64,000 nucleotides of DNA from Bacillota bacterium. Its GTDB lineage: Bacteria; Bacillota; Clostridia; Lachnospirales; Lachnospiraceae. This document shows, piece after piece, positions 18,921 through 27,903 of this stretch (within the stretch, counting starts at the first letter, position 1; every line of letters starts with the position of its first letter). The notes beneath the pieces are model-generated. The model searched no databases, was not told the DNA's origin, and worked only from the letters and a program-made list of their open reading frames with translations. The DNA lies in contig JAEWAK010000042.1 in assembly GCA_023391695.1 (NCBI GenBank), positions 70,909 through 134,908 of the forward strand, in the 5' to 3' direction. A program made the position numbers and the translations under genes.

Positions 18921-18999
18921 ATAATTCCTTTCCGCTTTGTTAATGCAAATGCGTATTCATTGTATCAGTATATAACAATCAATTAATTGAGTTTATATA

Positions 19000-19054
19000 A
19001 TTATAAAACTTTGGTTGACAATTGTCAATATATTTATGACGACAATTGTCAACC
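19000..19054 (-). promoter_or_regulatory. Promoter with twin BlaI-type operators
   Basis: On the minus strand TTGACA (19023-19028) and TATAAT (19000-19005) are a perfect sigma-A pair at 17-base spacing. Two identical palindromes, GACAATTGTC, lie at 19017-19026 and 19041-19050. Their centres are 24 bases apart and the first overlaps the -35 box. They resemble TACA-TGTA BlaI/MecI operators in layout. Confidence 0.85.
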
Positions 19055-19321
19055 AATAATTAAATATAATATTTATCCCAAAACAACAAAATCTCGGGAA
19101 AAGTTACACTTTTTTTATAAAATATAAAAAGCTGCTGCAAATCAGTTTAATTTTCCCAATAAAAGGGTATGAAACCAATTCACAGCAGCCCGATGATCGA
19201 TCACTTGCCTTAATACATAGATTATATGACCGGAACCTGTCACATTTCCCGATTTTATTTTAAGGCTTCCACATAACTTACTGCTGATAAAGCTGCCTAT
19301 TAAGATGGGGTTCTGGATTAC

Positions 19322-19801
19322 TTATTTTTTCAATAATTCCTTTATTTTATCCTCTATTTTAACAGGATTTACAACCGGAGCATATCTATGAATGACGTTA
19401 CCGTTTTTATCGATGAGGAATTTGGTAAAATTCCACTTAATATTATTACCTAAAACACCTTTTCCTTCACTTTTTAAAAACTGATAGAGCGGATGGGTAT
19501 TATCTCCATTCACATCAATTTTCTGGAACATGTCAAAAGTCACCCCGTAATTTAGCTGGCAGAATGAGTTGATTTCATCATTCCCTGCCGGGTCCTGTTT
19601 TGCAAACTGGTTACAGGGGAAACCCAATATGGCAAATCCCTCATTCTTATATTTTTCATATAATTCTTCCAGCTCTTTAAACTGGGGGGTAAATCCGCAC
19701 TTGCTGGCAGTATTAACAACGAGTAGCACTTTCCCTTTATACTCATCCATATTTATTTCTCTGCCATTCATTTTTTTTGCTGAATAATCATAGAAATTCA
19801 T
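19322..19801 (-). CDS. Glutathione peroxidase family protein (cysteine type)
   Basis: A 159-residue thiol peroxidase of the glutathione-peroxidase fold, which reduces hydroperoxides and probably uses thioredoxin in this type of organism. The peroxidatic cysteine is in NTASKCGFTPQF in place of selenocysteine. The conserved Gln/Asn segment GFPCNQFAKQDPG-like and the tryptophan of IKWNFTKFLID complete the catalytic set. The length is standard. It is a single gene with its own ribosome site. Confidence 0.93.
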   Translation of the reverse strand: MNFYDYSAKKMNGREINMDEYKGKVLLVVNTASKCGFTPQFKELEELYEKYKNEGFAILGFPCNQFAKQDPAGNDEINSFCQLNYGVTFDMFQKIDVNGDNTHPLYQFLKSEGKGVLGNNIKWNFTKFLIDKNGNVIHRYAPVVNPVKIEDKIKELLKK

Positions 19802-19935
19802 CCCTTATCTTCCTTTCGATTTTTCATTGTATTTTACGCCATTTAATTGTATACAATTTATTTTGATGAATTTATAATACTACTTCCCTCAATTTTTGTC
19901 AACCTTTATTCTATTATTTATATGCAAAATACATA

Positions 19936-20127
19936 CTATTCAGCCTTACGGCTTCATAGCAATATTTTATGAACATGCGTTTGGAACTCGGGTTTGAATG
20001 GACTTTAACCATCCGCTTAGCACCCTGCATTATACAACGTACCGCATTTAACGAAAGGCTCACTGGCGATTACCGTGGTCGGATTTACACCGACTGGTGT
20101 GGTCCAGCTTAGCCGGATACACGACGC
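19936..20127 (-). ncRNA. Candidate structured non-coding RNA (possibly raiA-motif-like)
   Basis: The gap 19802-20231 has no ORF but is rich in ordered, GC-balanced structure on the minus strand. Read 5' to 3' it contains an ACACC-AGTC-GGTGT hairpin, GTCGG/CCGAC pairing around TGTAAAT, and the words ACGGTAATCGCCAGTGAGCC, GCGGATGGTTAAAGTCCATTC and AAACCCGAGTTCC. It ends in a CTAT-GA-AGCC-GTAA-GGCT-GA-ATAG hairpin with tandem G-A mismatches (19936-19959). GGTGTAAATCC recalls cobalamin riboswitches but the rest does not fit them. Size and style resemble the raiA motif, from memory only. The strand is inferred from the direction of the neighbours. Confidence 0.45.
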
Positions 20128-20135
20128 ACAACAAA

Positions 20136-20176
20136 AAAAGAAATCCATGTTTACCCGTTCCCATGGATTTCTTTTT
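20136..20176. terminator. Bidirectional terminator
   Basis: A 14-bp stem (20136-20149 with 20162-20176) with A-run on one side and T-run on the other lies just downstream of the cysteine-peptidase-like gene at 20232. It would end that minus-strand transcript before the candidate RNA. Confidence 0.75.
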
Positions 20177-20231
20177 ATTGTACCTACAAATTAATAAAGT
20201 TGCTTTGAACATAATCTATTCCGGCACTCTC

Positions 20232-20861
20232 TTATCCGACATAAATCAAGCCGCCGTGCATACGTGTGGTCATATACCACCGGAGCAGGTCAAATTCGAT
20301 TTGCCTTCCCTCATCCGAGGCAGTTGCAATGATACTGTCATCCCCGATATCCGCACCGGTAACGGTTATCCAGTGCCAGGCCTGAAGGTTTACTTCTTCC
20401 CCTCTGGACAGGTTTAAAAAAGCCAGAGGGGAATTGGATAAAAGGCCTTGTTTTACAAATTCCGCAAGTTTCTCCGGATAACGCTTTCTGGTAAAGCAAT
20501 TATCAACGGAAAACACTTCCGTATCTAAATGCAGCCCTCTGTCTTTCCCAAAAAGTTCAATACCCTTTACAAACTTGTCCACATGATTCACACCCATTGC
20601 ACCGGGTGTAATATAACGGAATACTTCCTCCATATGCCTGACAAAATCTATCCGCTCCAGGCTGAACGGCTGAAATAATTCCTTATTTTTTTCCCTGGTC
20701 TGGGCAAGATAAGCTGTAATATTGGAGGCACAGGTCGGTCCGCATCCGGCTTCCCTGTTCCACGCCTTTGAATACCAGGCCTGATCGGCACCAAAATAAC
20801 TTCTATGTTCTAAGCTGTCTGTAATAGTCAGCAATTCCGGTTTTTCAATGGAAACTTTCAT
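20232..20861 (-). CDS. C39-like cysteine-peptidase-fold protein, function unknown
   Basis: A 209-residue cytoplasmic protein that I cannot name. It has a papain-like arrangement: cysteine C40 in REAGCGPTCASN followed by a helix, H163 in LQAWHWITVTGAD, and an acidic D171. This matches the Cys/His/Asp order of C39-like or bacterial papain-like families. There is no signal peptide or membrane helix, so it is not an exported bacteriocin protease. It is monocistronic, between the glycerate kinase gene and the candidate RNA. The catalytic assignment is an inference from motif order. Confidence 0.55.
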   Translation of the reverse strand: MKVSIEKPELLTITDSLEHRSYFGADQAWYSKAWNREAGCGPTCASNITAYLAQTREKNKELFQPFSLERIDFVRHMEEVFRYITPGAMGVNHVDKFVKGIELFGKDRGLHLDTEVFSVDNCFTRKRYPEKLAEFVKQGLLSNSPLAFLNLSRGEEVNLQAWHWITVTGADIGDDSIIATASDEGRQIEFDLLRWYMTTRMHGGLIYVG

Positions 20862-21011
20862 ATAATACCAACCTTCTTTCTCTGTCCGGTTCCTTGATTA
20901 TATTTGCAATCAAGAACTCATTCAATTAGCTTATCCGGCTGTCAAACAAAAAATACTCATAGGGCATGTTTTGTTCCTCATATTATATACGTTATCCCCA
21001 AAGGATGCAAC

Positions 21012-21042
21012 AAAAACCTTACAGGGGGATTTGCCTGTAAAG
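21012..21042 (-). terminator. Terminator after glycerate kinase gene
   Basis: On the minus strand a stem of about 8 bp (21018-21025 with 21034-21042) is followed by GGTTTTTG. It lies about 55 bases beyond the glycerate kinase stop and probably ends the long catabolic operon. Confidence 0.6.
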
Positions 21043-21097
21043 TTAAAACAGGCTATCGTAAGCGGTGTAATAGATATTACTGCTTTGGGTATTGCTA

Positions 21098-22348
21098 TTA
21101 TTTACACAGTACAATTGCTACATCATTTACATTGGTTCCCGTCGCTCCTGTCATAATTAAACCGTCCACTGCCTTTAAGCCATGGTAGGAATCATTATTA
21201 TTAAGAATTTCATCTATATCCAATCCCTGGCTGCTTAATTTATCCAGAGTCTCACCGTCTACCATACCGCCGGCGGCATCGGTGGGGCCGTCGGTACCGT
21301 CGGAACCCAAAGAGAATATAAGAGTATCCTTCATACCGGCTATGCCTTTTGCTGCCGTTAAGGCCAGTTCCTGATTTCTTCCGCCAAGTCCGTTTCCCTT
21401 AATCTTAACGGTGGTTTCCCCTCCAACGATGATTGCACAGGGAGCCTGTATGCCGTACAGTGTCCCATTACGTACTTCCCTGGCTATGGATGAAACGAAT
21501 TTCCCGGCTTCGCCGGCTTCACATTCCAAAGTGGATGATAAGATATAGGGAGCGTACCCCAGTTCTTTTGCATTTTCGGCAGCCGCCCTGCATAATTCGC
21601 TGACACTTCCGGTTATTACCGTTTCCACATTGCCTAACTCTTTTGGTGTTTCTTTGTTTAAAGCTTTCAGAATGGATTCATTAAAATCCAAGTTGTACTT
21701 TTTAACGATATTAAGTGCCTCATCCACAGTAGAACTATCCGGATAAGCCGGACCGGATGCTATGGAATCCAGGCGGTCACCGATAACATCGGATAAAACG
21801 ATGGAATAAACTTTAGCCGGAGCACAAAGGGAAGCGAATTTGCCGCCTTTTACATCGGATAAATGTTTACGGATGGTATTCATCTCCACAATATTGGCAC
21901 CGCATTTTAACAAATCTCCCGTTACTTTTTTAATATCCTCAAGAGTAAGGCCGCAGGCCGGTTTTTCAAATAATGCCGAACCTCCGCCGGATACTAAAAA
22001 TATAACCTGATCTGTTTCGCTTAAGCCCTTGACGGCTTCTATTGCACGGGTAGTACCAAGAACGGAATTTTCATCCGGTACCGGATGTCCGGCTTCTATG
22101 ATTTCAAATCCGTCAATATCTCCCTGGGAATGGTCGTACTTTGTAACAACAATTCCTTTTTTAATCGATGGGCCCAATATTTTTTTCGCGGCTTCCGCCA
22201 TTGTCCATGCGGCTTTTCCTATGGATACCACCACAATATCTCCTGTAAAAGTTTTATTAACCAGTGCTTTTTCCACTGCTTTGTGGGGCAGTACATTTTT
22301 AATGGATTCCCTTATTATTGTATATGCCTCGCTTCTAATGCCTTCCAT
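21098..22348 (-). CDS. Glycerate 2-kinase, type II (MOFRL family)
   Basis: A 416-residue enzyme of the TtuD/GK-II family, which phosphorylates D-glycerate to 2-phosphoglycerate with ATP. The N-terminal domain carries the glycine-rich LVSGGGSALFEKP and GKAAWTMA segments, and the C-terminal MOFRL domain has GGRNQELALTAA and SLGSDGTDGPTDAAGG. Family members are sometimes misnamed hydroxypyruvate reductase. It is the last gene of the block after two hydroxyacid dehydrogenases, which supply glycerate. A GGAGG site lies before the ATG. Confidence 0.92.
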   Translation of the reverse strand: MEGIRSEAYTIIRESIKNVLPHKAVEKALVNKTFTGDIVVVSIGKAAWTMAEAAKKILGPSIKKGIVVTKYDHSQGDIDGFEIIEAGHPVPDENSVLGTTRAIEAVKGLSETDQVIFLVSGGGSALFEKPACGLTLEDIKKVTGDLLKCGANIVEMNTIRKHLSDVKGGKFASLCAPAKVYSIVLSDVIGDRLDSIASGPAYPDSSTVDEALNIVKKYNLDFNESILKALNKETPKELGNVETVITGSVSELCRAAAENAKELGYAPYILSSTLECEAGEAGKFVSSIAREVRNGTLYGIQAPCAIIVGGETTVKIKGNGLGGRNQELALTAAKGIAGMKDTLIFSLGSDGTDGPTDAAGGMVDGETLDKLSSQGLDIDEILNNNDSYHGLKAVDGLIMTGATGTNVNDVAIVLCK

Positions 22349-22364
22349 CTTTAACCTCCAATGT

Positions 22365-23249
22365 TTATTCTCCGATTATCGTGCCCGAAATTTTAGCATA
22401 ATATCTGGCCAAAGCGCTGTGGTCATCGCCCCCGAAACTATCTGCACGCAATGTCTGCATCATTTCCATTACCTGGGAGGTAAGGGGCAGGGGTGCTCCC
22501 ACTTCATGTGCCGTTTCCAGTGCATTATTGAGATCTTTAATATGTAAGTCGATCTTGAATCCCGGTTTAAAATTATCCTCCAGCATCATGGGAACCTTGG
22601 CATTCATGACGGTGGAACCTGCCAGACCGCCCTTGATTGCACCGAATACCAACTCAGGATCCACTCCGGCTTTTTTCGCCAGTGTAAATGCTTCCGCACA
22701 GACTGCTATATTTAAGGCTACAATAACCTGATTTGCTAATTTTGTTGTATTACCTGCCCCTATTTTACCGCAGTATACGGCACTTGCGCCCATGCACAGC
22801 AGGATATCCTTAACACTTTCAAACACTTCCCGGTCACCGCCGGCCATAATGGATAAGGTACCGTCAACTGCCTTCGGCTCTCCGCCGGATACCGGGGCAT
22901 CGATCATTTTTACCCCTTTTTCGGTACAGGCTTTCTCAATTTCCTGGGATGCAAGGGGTGCAATGGAACTCATATCAATTAAAACGGTACCCGGCCTGGC
23001 CCCTTTTAATACTCCGTTTTCCCCCATTACTGCGGTTTTGACATGGGGTGAGTTTGGCAGCATGGTTATGACAATATCACTTTGTTTAGAAACCCCGGCA
23101 GCCGTACCTGCAAAGGCGGCTCCTGCTGCGGTTACTTCCTCCACTGCTGCGGAGTTAACATCAAAAACGGTTAAATCATAACCGGCTTTTAGTAAATTTT
23201 TGCTCATGGGTTTACCCATGATTCCCAATCCGATAAATCCAATTTTCAT
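22365..23249 (-). CDS. 2-hydroxy-3-oxopropionate reductase-like (GarR family)
   Basis: A 294-residue beta-hydroxyacid dehydrogenase. The N-terminal Rossmann motif is GLGIMGKPMSKNLLKAGYDL, the substrate-binding segment DAPVSGGEPKAVDGTLSIMAGG is present, and the catalytic lysine lies in GNTTKLANQVIV. GarR reduces tartronate semialdehyde to glycerate; related enzymes act on 3-hydroxyisobutyrate. The adjoining glycerate kinase favours the tartronate semialdehyde assignment. It is 16 bases upstream of that gene in the same direction. Confidence 0.85.
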   Translation of the reverse strand: MKIGFIGLGIMGKPMSKNLLKAGYDLTVFDVNSAAVEEVTAAGAAFAGTAAGVSKQSDIVITMLPNSPHVKTAVMGENGVLKGARPGTVLIDMSSIAPLASQEIEKACTEKGVKMIDAPVSGGEPKAVDGTLSIMAGGDREVFESVKDILLCMGASAVYCGKIGAGNTTKLANQVIVALNIAVCAEAFTLAKKAGVDPELVFGAIKGGLAGSTVMNAKVPMMLEDNFKPGFKIDLHIKDLNNALETAHEVGAPLPLTSQVMEMMQTLRADSFGGDDHSALARYYAKISGTIIGE

Positions 23250-23279
23250 AATAAAATCCTCTTCTATAATCTATAATAA

Positions 23280-24239
23280 TCACTTATTTACAATATTAAC
23301 TGGTTCTCCCGCAAGAAATGCCTTAAGATTCCCGACTGCGGTCTCCATCAGCCGTTGTCTGGATTCCTTAGGAGCCCAGGCTATATGGGGCGTTATGATA
23401 ATGTTCTTTGCAGATAATAAGGGATTGTCCGCTTTAATCGGCTCGGCAGATACCACATCTATGGCAGCTCCTGCTACCTTGCCGCTGTTTAAGGCATCTT
23501 TTAAATCTTCCTCTACAATCAACGGTCCTCTGGAATCATTGATGATCAAAACCCCGTCCTTCATCTTCGCAATGGAATCTTTATTGATGATCCCCTCTGT
23601 TTCCGGAAACAGGGGACAATGCAGGGTGATAACATCGGAAGCGGCAAATAACTCATCCAGTTCCCCATACCTGCAGGTCTCGCTTTCCAGTTCCTTAAAT
23701 TTACTGCGGGAATAGGCCAGTATTTTCATACCAAGTGCCTGGGCTATCTTAGCGGTTTCCTGTCCGATTCTTCCAAAACCGATTATGCCCATTGTTTTTC
23801 CGGCTAATTCGATTAACGGGTAATTCCAGTAACAGTAATCCTGGCTTTTCGCCCAGTCCCCTTTCATAACGCTGTCGGAATGGGCACCGATATGATGGCA
23901 TAATTCCAGAAGAAGGGCAATGGTAAACTGGCTTACCGCAGCGGTGCTGTAAGCCGGTACATTTGCCACAGGTATTCCTTTCTGCTTTGCGGTTTCTACA
24001 TCCACCACATTGTAACCCGTTGCCAAAACCCCGATAAACTTAATGCCGGGGCAGGCTTTTAATACATTCTTATCAATAACTGTTTTGTTCGTATAGATTA
24101 TTTCCGCATTACCAATACGCTCTATGGTCAAATCACCCGGGGTCCTGTCATAAACCGTTAAATCCCCCAAAGCTCCCAGACTATCCCAGCTTAAATCACC
24201 GGGATTCTCCGTATATCCGTCTAGTACTACTATTTTCAT
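23280..24239 (-). CDS. D-2-hydroxyacid dehydrogenase (hydroxypyruvate reductase-like)
   Basis: A 319-residue NAD(P)-dependent dehydrogenase. The Rossmann motif GKTMGIIGFGRIGQ and the catalytic Arg, Glu and His (NDSRGPLIVEE, a downstream Glu, TPHIAWAPKE) are all present. Family members convert hydroxypyruvate, glyoxylate or other 2-ketoacids to D-hydroxyacids. Next to GarR-like and glycerate kinase genes, reduction of hydroxypyruvate to glycerate is the best guess. It shows the AAGGAG site and short spacing of an operon gene. Confidence 0.85.
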   Translation of the reverse strand: MKIVVLDGYTENPGDLSWDSLGALGDLTVYDRTPGDLTIERIGNAEIIYTNKTVIDKNVLKACPGIKFIGVLATGYNVVDVETAKQKGIPVANVPAYSTAAVSQFTIALLLELCHHIGAHSDSVMKGDWAKSQDYCYWNYPLIELAGKTMGIIGFGRIGQETAKIAQALGMKILAYSRSKFKELESETCRYGELDELFAASDVITLHCPLFPETEGIINKDSIAKMKDGVLIINDSRGPLIVEEDLKDALNSGKVAGAAIDVVSAEPIKADNPLLSAKNIIITPHIAWAPKESRQRLMETAVGNLKAFLAGEPVNIVNK

Positions 24240-24470
24240 CCGTATCTCCTTATATGTACAAACAAAACCTGATTTATCAGTTACAGTTAAGCCTTACCGC
24301 TGAATTGTAACATTTATTATTACATGCTAATATAGAACGGTTAGAAAAACAATACTATTTATAATTTTACAGTAAGAAAAGCATCTGTCAACCTCATATT
24401 GATAAAATCATTAAAATCCAATATAAAATCATAAAAATTATCGGTTTCCATGCCGGTCCTTTCAGTAGAG

Positions 24471-25373
24471 CTAATCCGGAAGGAGGGCCCATGCCCGGTT
24501 GATAACACGTTTTGTATTGGCAAGTATGATATCTCCTTCTTCCTCTCCCCAGGGTTTCACTTCCATGGATAGGACATACGGATTTTCCAGGTTAAAAAAT
24601 CCTTCTTCTTTTAATACCCGGAAGAAATCAAGCAGTTCATTTGTATCATTGGCACTGTCCCAAAAACCGAACCGGGGATGCATATCCCCATAGGCTTTAG
24701 CCCCCTTCTTAGCTACGGCATTGCCGATGTGCAGATGAGTGATATAAGGCCTTAAGGTCTGTATTACAAACCTGCTGGTTTCATAGGTGGTAGGAAAATG
24801 GGATAAATCCACAAGCAGGCCAAAATTATTACAAACCGTTCTCATATCTGCCGCAAACCGGGCCGCATAGGGAGCCGGCCCGATCAAGACGGCCTTATCC
24901 ATATCAAAATCAAAAACTTCTAAATTAACCTGTATATTTTTCTTTGCCGCATAATCACATACGGCCTTTGTGGTTTTTAGAAGCTGGGAATAGGCCTGTT
25001 CCTTTGTTTTTTCTTCCCATTTACCGGCTAAGAAGGCGATTCCCCCGGCACCTAAATACTCGGCTTCATCCACAGCCTCCAAAAGGGTTGCTTCCGCTTT
25101 CAGTCTGCCCTCTTCCTTTAAATCATTGGGATTTAAACCGTTGGACAATAACCTGGGCTGGGCTCCGTAACAAACCTTAAGACGGGACTGCTCCAGAAGC
25201 TTTTTCGCCTTTTCCCTTTCACCGTCATCCTTAATCTGTGTGATCTCAATGGCGTCAAAAAAATCATCACAGGCTATGGTCTTAATGGAATCCAGTAGCT
25301 TGTACTTATCAGGCGGATGGCTCATCCATTGGATTGTTCCGATTTGAAAGTATTTGTGTATTGAATCCTTCAT
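24471..25373 (-). CDS. Sugar phosphate isomerase/epimerase family (TIM barrel)
   Basis: A 300-residue AP-endonuclease-2-type TIM barrel. It has typical metal-binding positions: E in VNLEVFDFD, D and H in LLVDLSHFP, H in ITHLHIGN, and E near the end in LSMEVKPWG. The family covers xylose isomerase-like enzymes, inosose dehydratases and hydroxypyruvate isomerase. The last would fit a pathway with both hydroxypyruvate and tartronate semialdehyde reductases, but this is a guess. AAGGAGAGG five bases before the ATG at 25373 decides the start over an upstream in-frame alternative. Confidence 0.8.
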   Translation of the reverse strand: MKDSIHKYFQIGTIQWMSHPPDKYKLLDSIKTIACDDFFDAIEITQIKDDGEREKAKKLLEQSRLKVCYGAQPRLLSNGLNPNDLKEEGRLKAEATLLEAVDEAEYLGAGGIAFLAGKWEEKTKEQAYSQLLKTTKAVCDYAAKKNIQVNLEVFDFDMDKAVLIGPAPYAARFAADMRTVCNNFGLLVDLSHFPTTYETSRFVIQTLRPYITHLHIGNAVAKKGAKAYGDMHPRFGFWDSANDTNELLDFFRVLKEEGFFNLENPYVLSMEVKPWGEEEGDIILANTKRVINRAWALLPD

Positions 25374-25630
25374 AATTACCTCTCCTTCCGCCGCCAAAGG
25401 CGGCACAAAACTAATGAAATTAATCTTTCAATTGAAATCCATTGATTCCCAAATCAAAAAAATTTCTATTACCTGATGTCATATCTGAAATACAGTTCCA
25501 GGGTTTCCGGACTGCCTTACATAATATTTATTTCCACAGTACCGACCTCCATATCATAATAATTGCCGCTTAAAATAAGCTCGCAGCCCGGAGAAGATAT
25601 TTCCACGTTTTTGTTTTATCCTATAATCCC

Positions 25631-27769
25631 CTAAACCTTTTCGATTACAATCATTTCATGGTCATTCAGGGTATCAATCATAAACGACTTCCTATTGCCA
25701 TCCCCTATGATGGCAACTGTCTCTTTCCCCACCGTAAGAGTTGCCTTTAAAGCTCCGGTATACTCTACCCGAAACATCACAGTTACAGGGCCAACCGGAA
25801 GCGTCTCCTCACAGGTTCCCGGGGGACAGTTACAGCCGCTTAAATTAACCAGGTGTATAATATAATTATCCCCCTGTTTATAAAAATTAACATTGATATG
25901 TCCCCGGCTTTTAACCGTAATGGGAATGGAATTCCCGGATGTCCAGCGGATACTGCCAGCAAGCAGGTCTCCGTGATCCGGTATCAGCTCTTTTCCGTAA
26001 CAGCGGTCAATATCACCGGCGAAATAAACCACCCTGGAACCGGTTGCCAGGGTGCCGGCGAATACCGGCGCAATATTCTCTCTTTCTTCCCGAATCCAAC
26101 TGAATTCCGGCGGATAGATGGGGAATGGGGGAATATAACTGCATACCGGCTCCAGGGTGCCGTCACTTTCAACAAGCTGGATCCCTCCGCCAAAGGGCAA
26201 TATATCCGTATCTTCAAACCCGGCAAATATCTCATGGCGCTCTTTGGGAAGCCGGATATAATTATGTGCCTCCTGATTCATCCAGCTGCCATCCTGCCTG
26301 CCGAAGGCTCCGCAGGCTTCCCCCCTGTGCCTTAATCCTAACAGCCGGTAAATAGGGCTGTCAACCGGCTTTTCCCCCTCTTCGTCAAGGGTTCCCGTCT
26401 TTCCCGTAATAATGAGATTTTTCCCCTTTTTTAAAAAGTCACAGATATCTTTCTGCTGTTTTTCCGTTAAAATGGCAACTTCCGGAAGGATTAAGGTCTC
26501 TATGCGGTCCTCATATTTTCCGATGTCATCAGCAGCAATGGGCAGGAAGGGGATTCCGGCTCTGGAAAGGGCTCTTAAAATACCGGCCCAGGGATAGGAC
26601 AGTTTCTCAACATATTCCTCTCTTCCGTAAAAATCAATGTTTTTCTGGCTCCAGACAACGGCCACATTGGCAAGATTCTTCCGGTTATATAAATATTTTT
26701 CATTCTTTTCATGCCAGGTTAAGGTAGAAATACTTGCAGAAAACTGTCTCCGGTCATTGGTACTGCCTCCGATATGATGATACCAGGGGGATATGCCGCC
26801 TGCGATTCCTGCCTGCATCCAGGCTTTGGTTTCTTTTGCCGGGCCGGAGGACAAGCGGAAAGTACGGTTTCCTTTAAAGTAATGGGACATACTCTCCAGC
26901 ACAATCCTGTTTTCATCACTTGCCAACCGCAGCAATGTACCGTTTGCAGAGTTTTGTTCAAATCCGTTTAAGGAATCCCTGGTCTGGTGATCACTGAAGA
27001 TAATCCGGCTTCGTTCACACAGGGCTTTGATATCCGTAAAGCTTCCCACGGAACCAAACGGATCCGCATTAATCATTCCAAACCAAAGGCAGTCTTTCCC
27101 GCCGGCTTTTTTTGTGGTCTCATTAAACAAATCCCAGTTTGCATTACGGCACTCATAACCAAAACGGATCCATGCACGATAGACCGGGTCTTCAAAGGAT
27201 ACCTCCTTAGGCAGATCCAGTCCGTAATCTTCTTTAAACTTCTTTTTACAATTCTCACAATAACATATCGTATTTCTTCCAAGTCCTTTCCAGCTGTTGT
27301 CTGCAAACCCGTCCGGATGGTATTTCCCGATGATTTCTTCTAAAACAGCCGGTATGTATTCCTTATAATATCCGCTGTTGACACAGGATACATATCTTCC
27401 CTGGGTCATAATCGGTTTTCCGTTCCTGTCATGGGCAAACCATTCGGGATGCAGATCATAAAATTCCTTCGTCGTACAATTAATATCCATTCTGGCTATA
27501 ACGGCCAGTCCGGCTTCCCTGGCTGCCTGATTAAATTCCCCAAAGAAATCTCTCTCCCCCAGATGGGCTGCCTTGTACTGCTTGGGAAATTTACTCGGAT
27601 AGTAAGCAACAATTCCGCCACAGTTGATTATGACACCCTGGATCCTGGTCGTTTTCCAGTATTTTTTCCAAAATTCCAGGTCACATGACAGAGGATCATC
27701 CTCTGTCAAATTGGTTTGTCCAAATCGGTATAGTCTTTGATACCATGGGTCACCGATCTTTTTGCTCAT
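25631..27769 (-). CDS. Putative glycoside hydrolase, GHL6-like, paralogue A
   Basis: A 712-residue protein without signal peptide. The first 340 residues resemble the GHL6/GH42-related TIM barrel, with VIARMDINCT, CVNSGYYKE, DGFADNSWKG and the cysteine-rich CYCENCKKKF. Residues of about 375-480 form a GATase-like fold of the beta-galactosidase trimerisation type, and a beta-sandwich follows. It is one of three consecutive paralogues. Paralogue A is the most divergent: it reads DGFADN where the others read DGVFFN or DGIFFN. Likely a cytoplasmic glycosidase for substrate brought in by the adjacent ABC importer; specificity unknown. Confidence 0.75.
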   Translation of the reverse strand: MSKKIGDPWYQRLYRFGQTNLTEDDPLSCDLEFWKKYWKTTRIQGVIINCGGIVAYYPSKFPKQYKAAHLGERDFFGEFNQAAREAGLAVIARMDINCTTKEFYDLHPEWFAHDRNGKPIMTQGRYVSCVNSGYYKEYIPAVLEEIIGKYHPDGFADNSWKGLGRNTICYCENCKKKFKEDYGLDLPKEVSFEDPVYRAWIRFGYECRNANWDLFNETTKKAGGKDCLWFGMINADPFGSVGSFTDIKALCERSRIIFSDHQTRDSLNGFEQNSANGTLLRLASDENRIVLESMSHYFKGNRTFRLSSGPAKETKAWMQAGIAGGISPWYHHIGGSTNDRRQFSASISTLTWHEKNEKYLYNRKNLANVAVVWSQKNIDFYGREEYVEKLSYPWAGILRALSRAGIPFLPIAADDIGKYEDRIETLILPEVAILTEKQQKDICDFLKKGKNLIITGKTGTLDEEGEKPVDSPIYRLLGLRHRGEACGAFGRQDGSWMNQEAHNYIRLPKERHEIFAGFEDTDILPFGGGIQLVESDGTLEPVCSYIPPFPIYPPEFSWIREERENIAPVFAGTLATGSRVVYFAGDIDRCYGKELIPDHGDLLAGSIRWTSGNSIPITVKSRGHINVNFYKQGDNYIIHLVNLSGCNCPPGTCEETLPVGPVTVMFRVEYTGALKATLTVGKETVAIIGDGNRKSFMIDTLNDHEMIVIEKV

Positions 27770-27903
27770 ACCTTGGCCCTCCTTAAATTTAGTTTTCTTA
27801 AATCTAATGTTTCGTGAACTTCAAAGTTAAATACTGAAACTTTGCAGTAAAACATGTTCCGATTTACTAGTATATGTGCTTTCTTACTGCCAGGTTTTAA
27901 TTT

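Noticed and set aside
19936..20127. Cobalamin riboswitch on the minus strand
   Set aside because: GGTGTAAATCC recalls it, but the downstream core is missing and the next genes are not cobalamin-related. Kept only as an unnamed RNA candidate.
20904..21188. Plus-strand ORF of 94 residues after the glycerate kinase gene
   Set aside because: No ribosome site, overlaps the end of the real minus-strand gene and the terminator hairpin.
26719..26961. Small ORFs on both strands inside the GHL6-like genes
   Set aside because: They are shadows of long coding frames with clear domain motifs.
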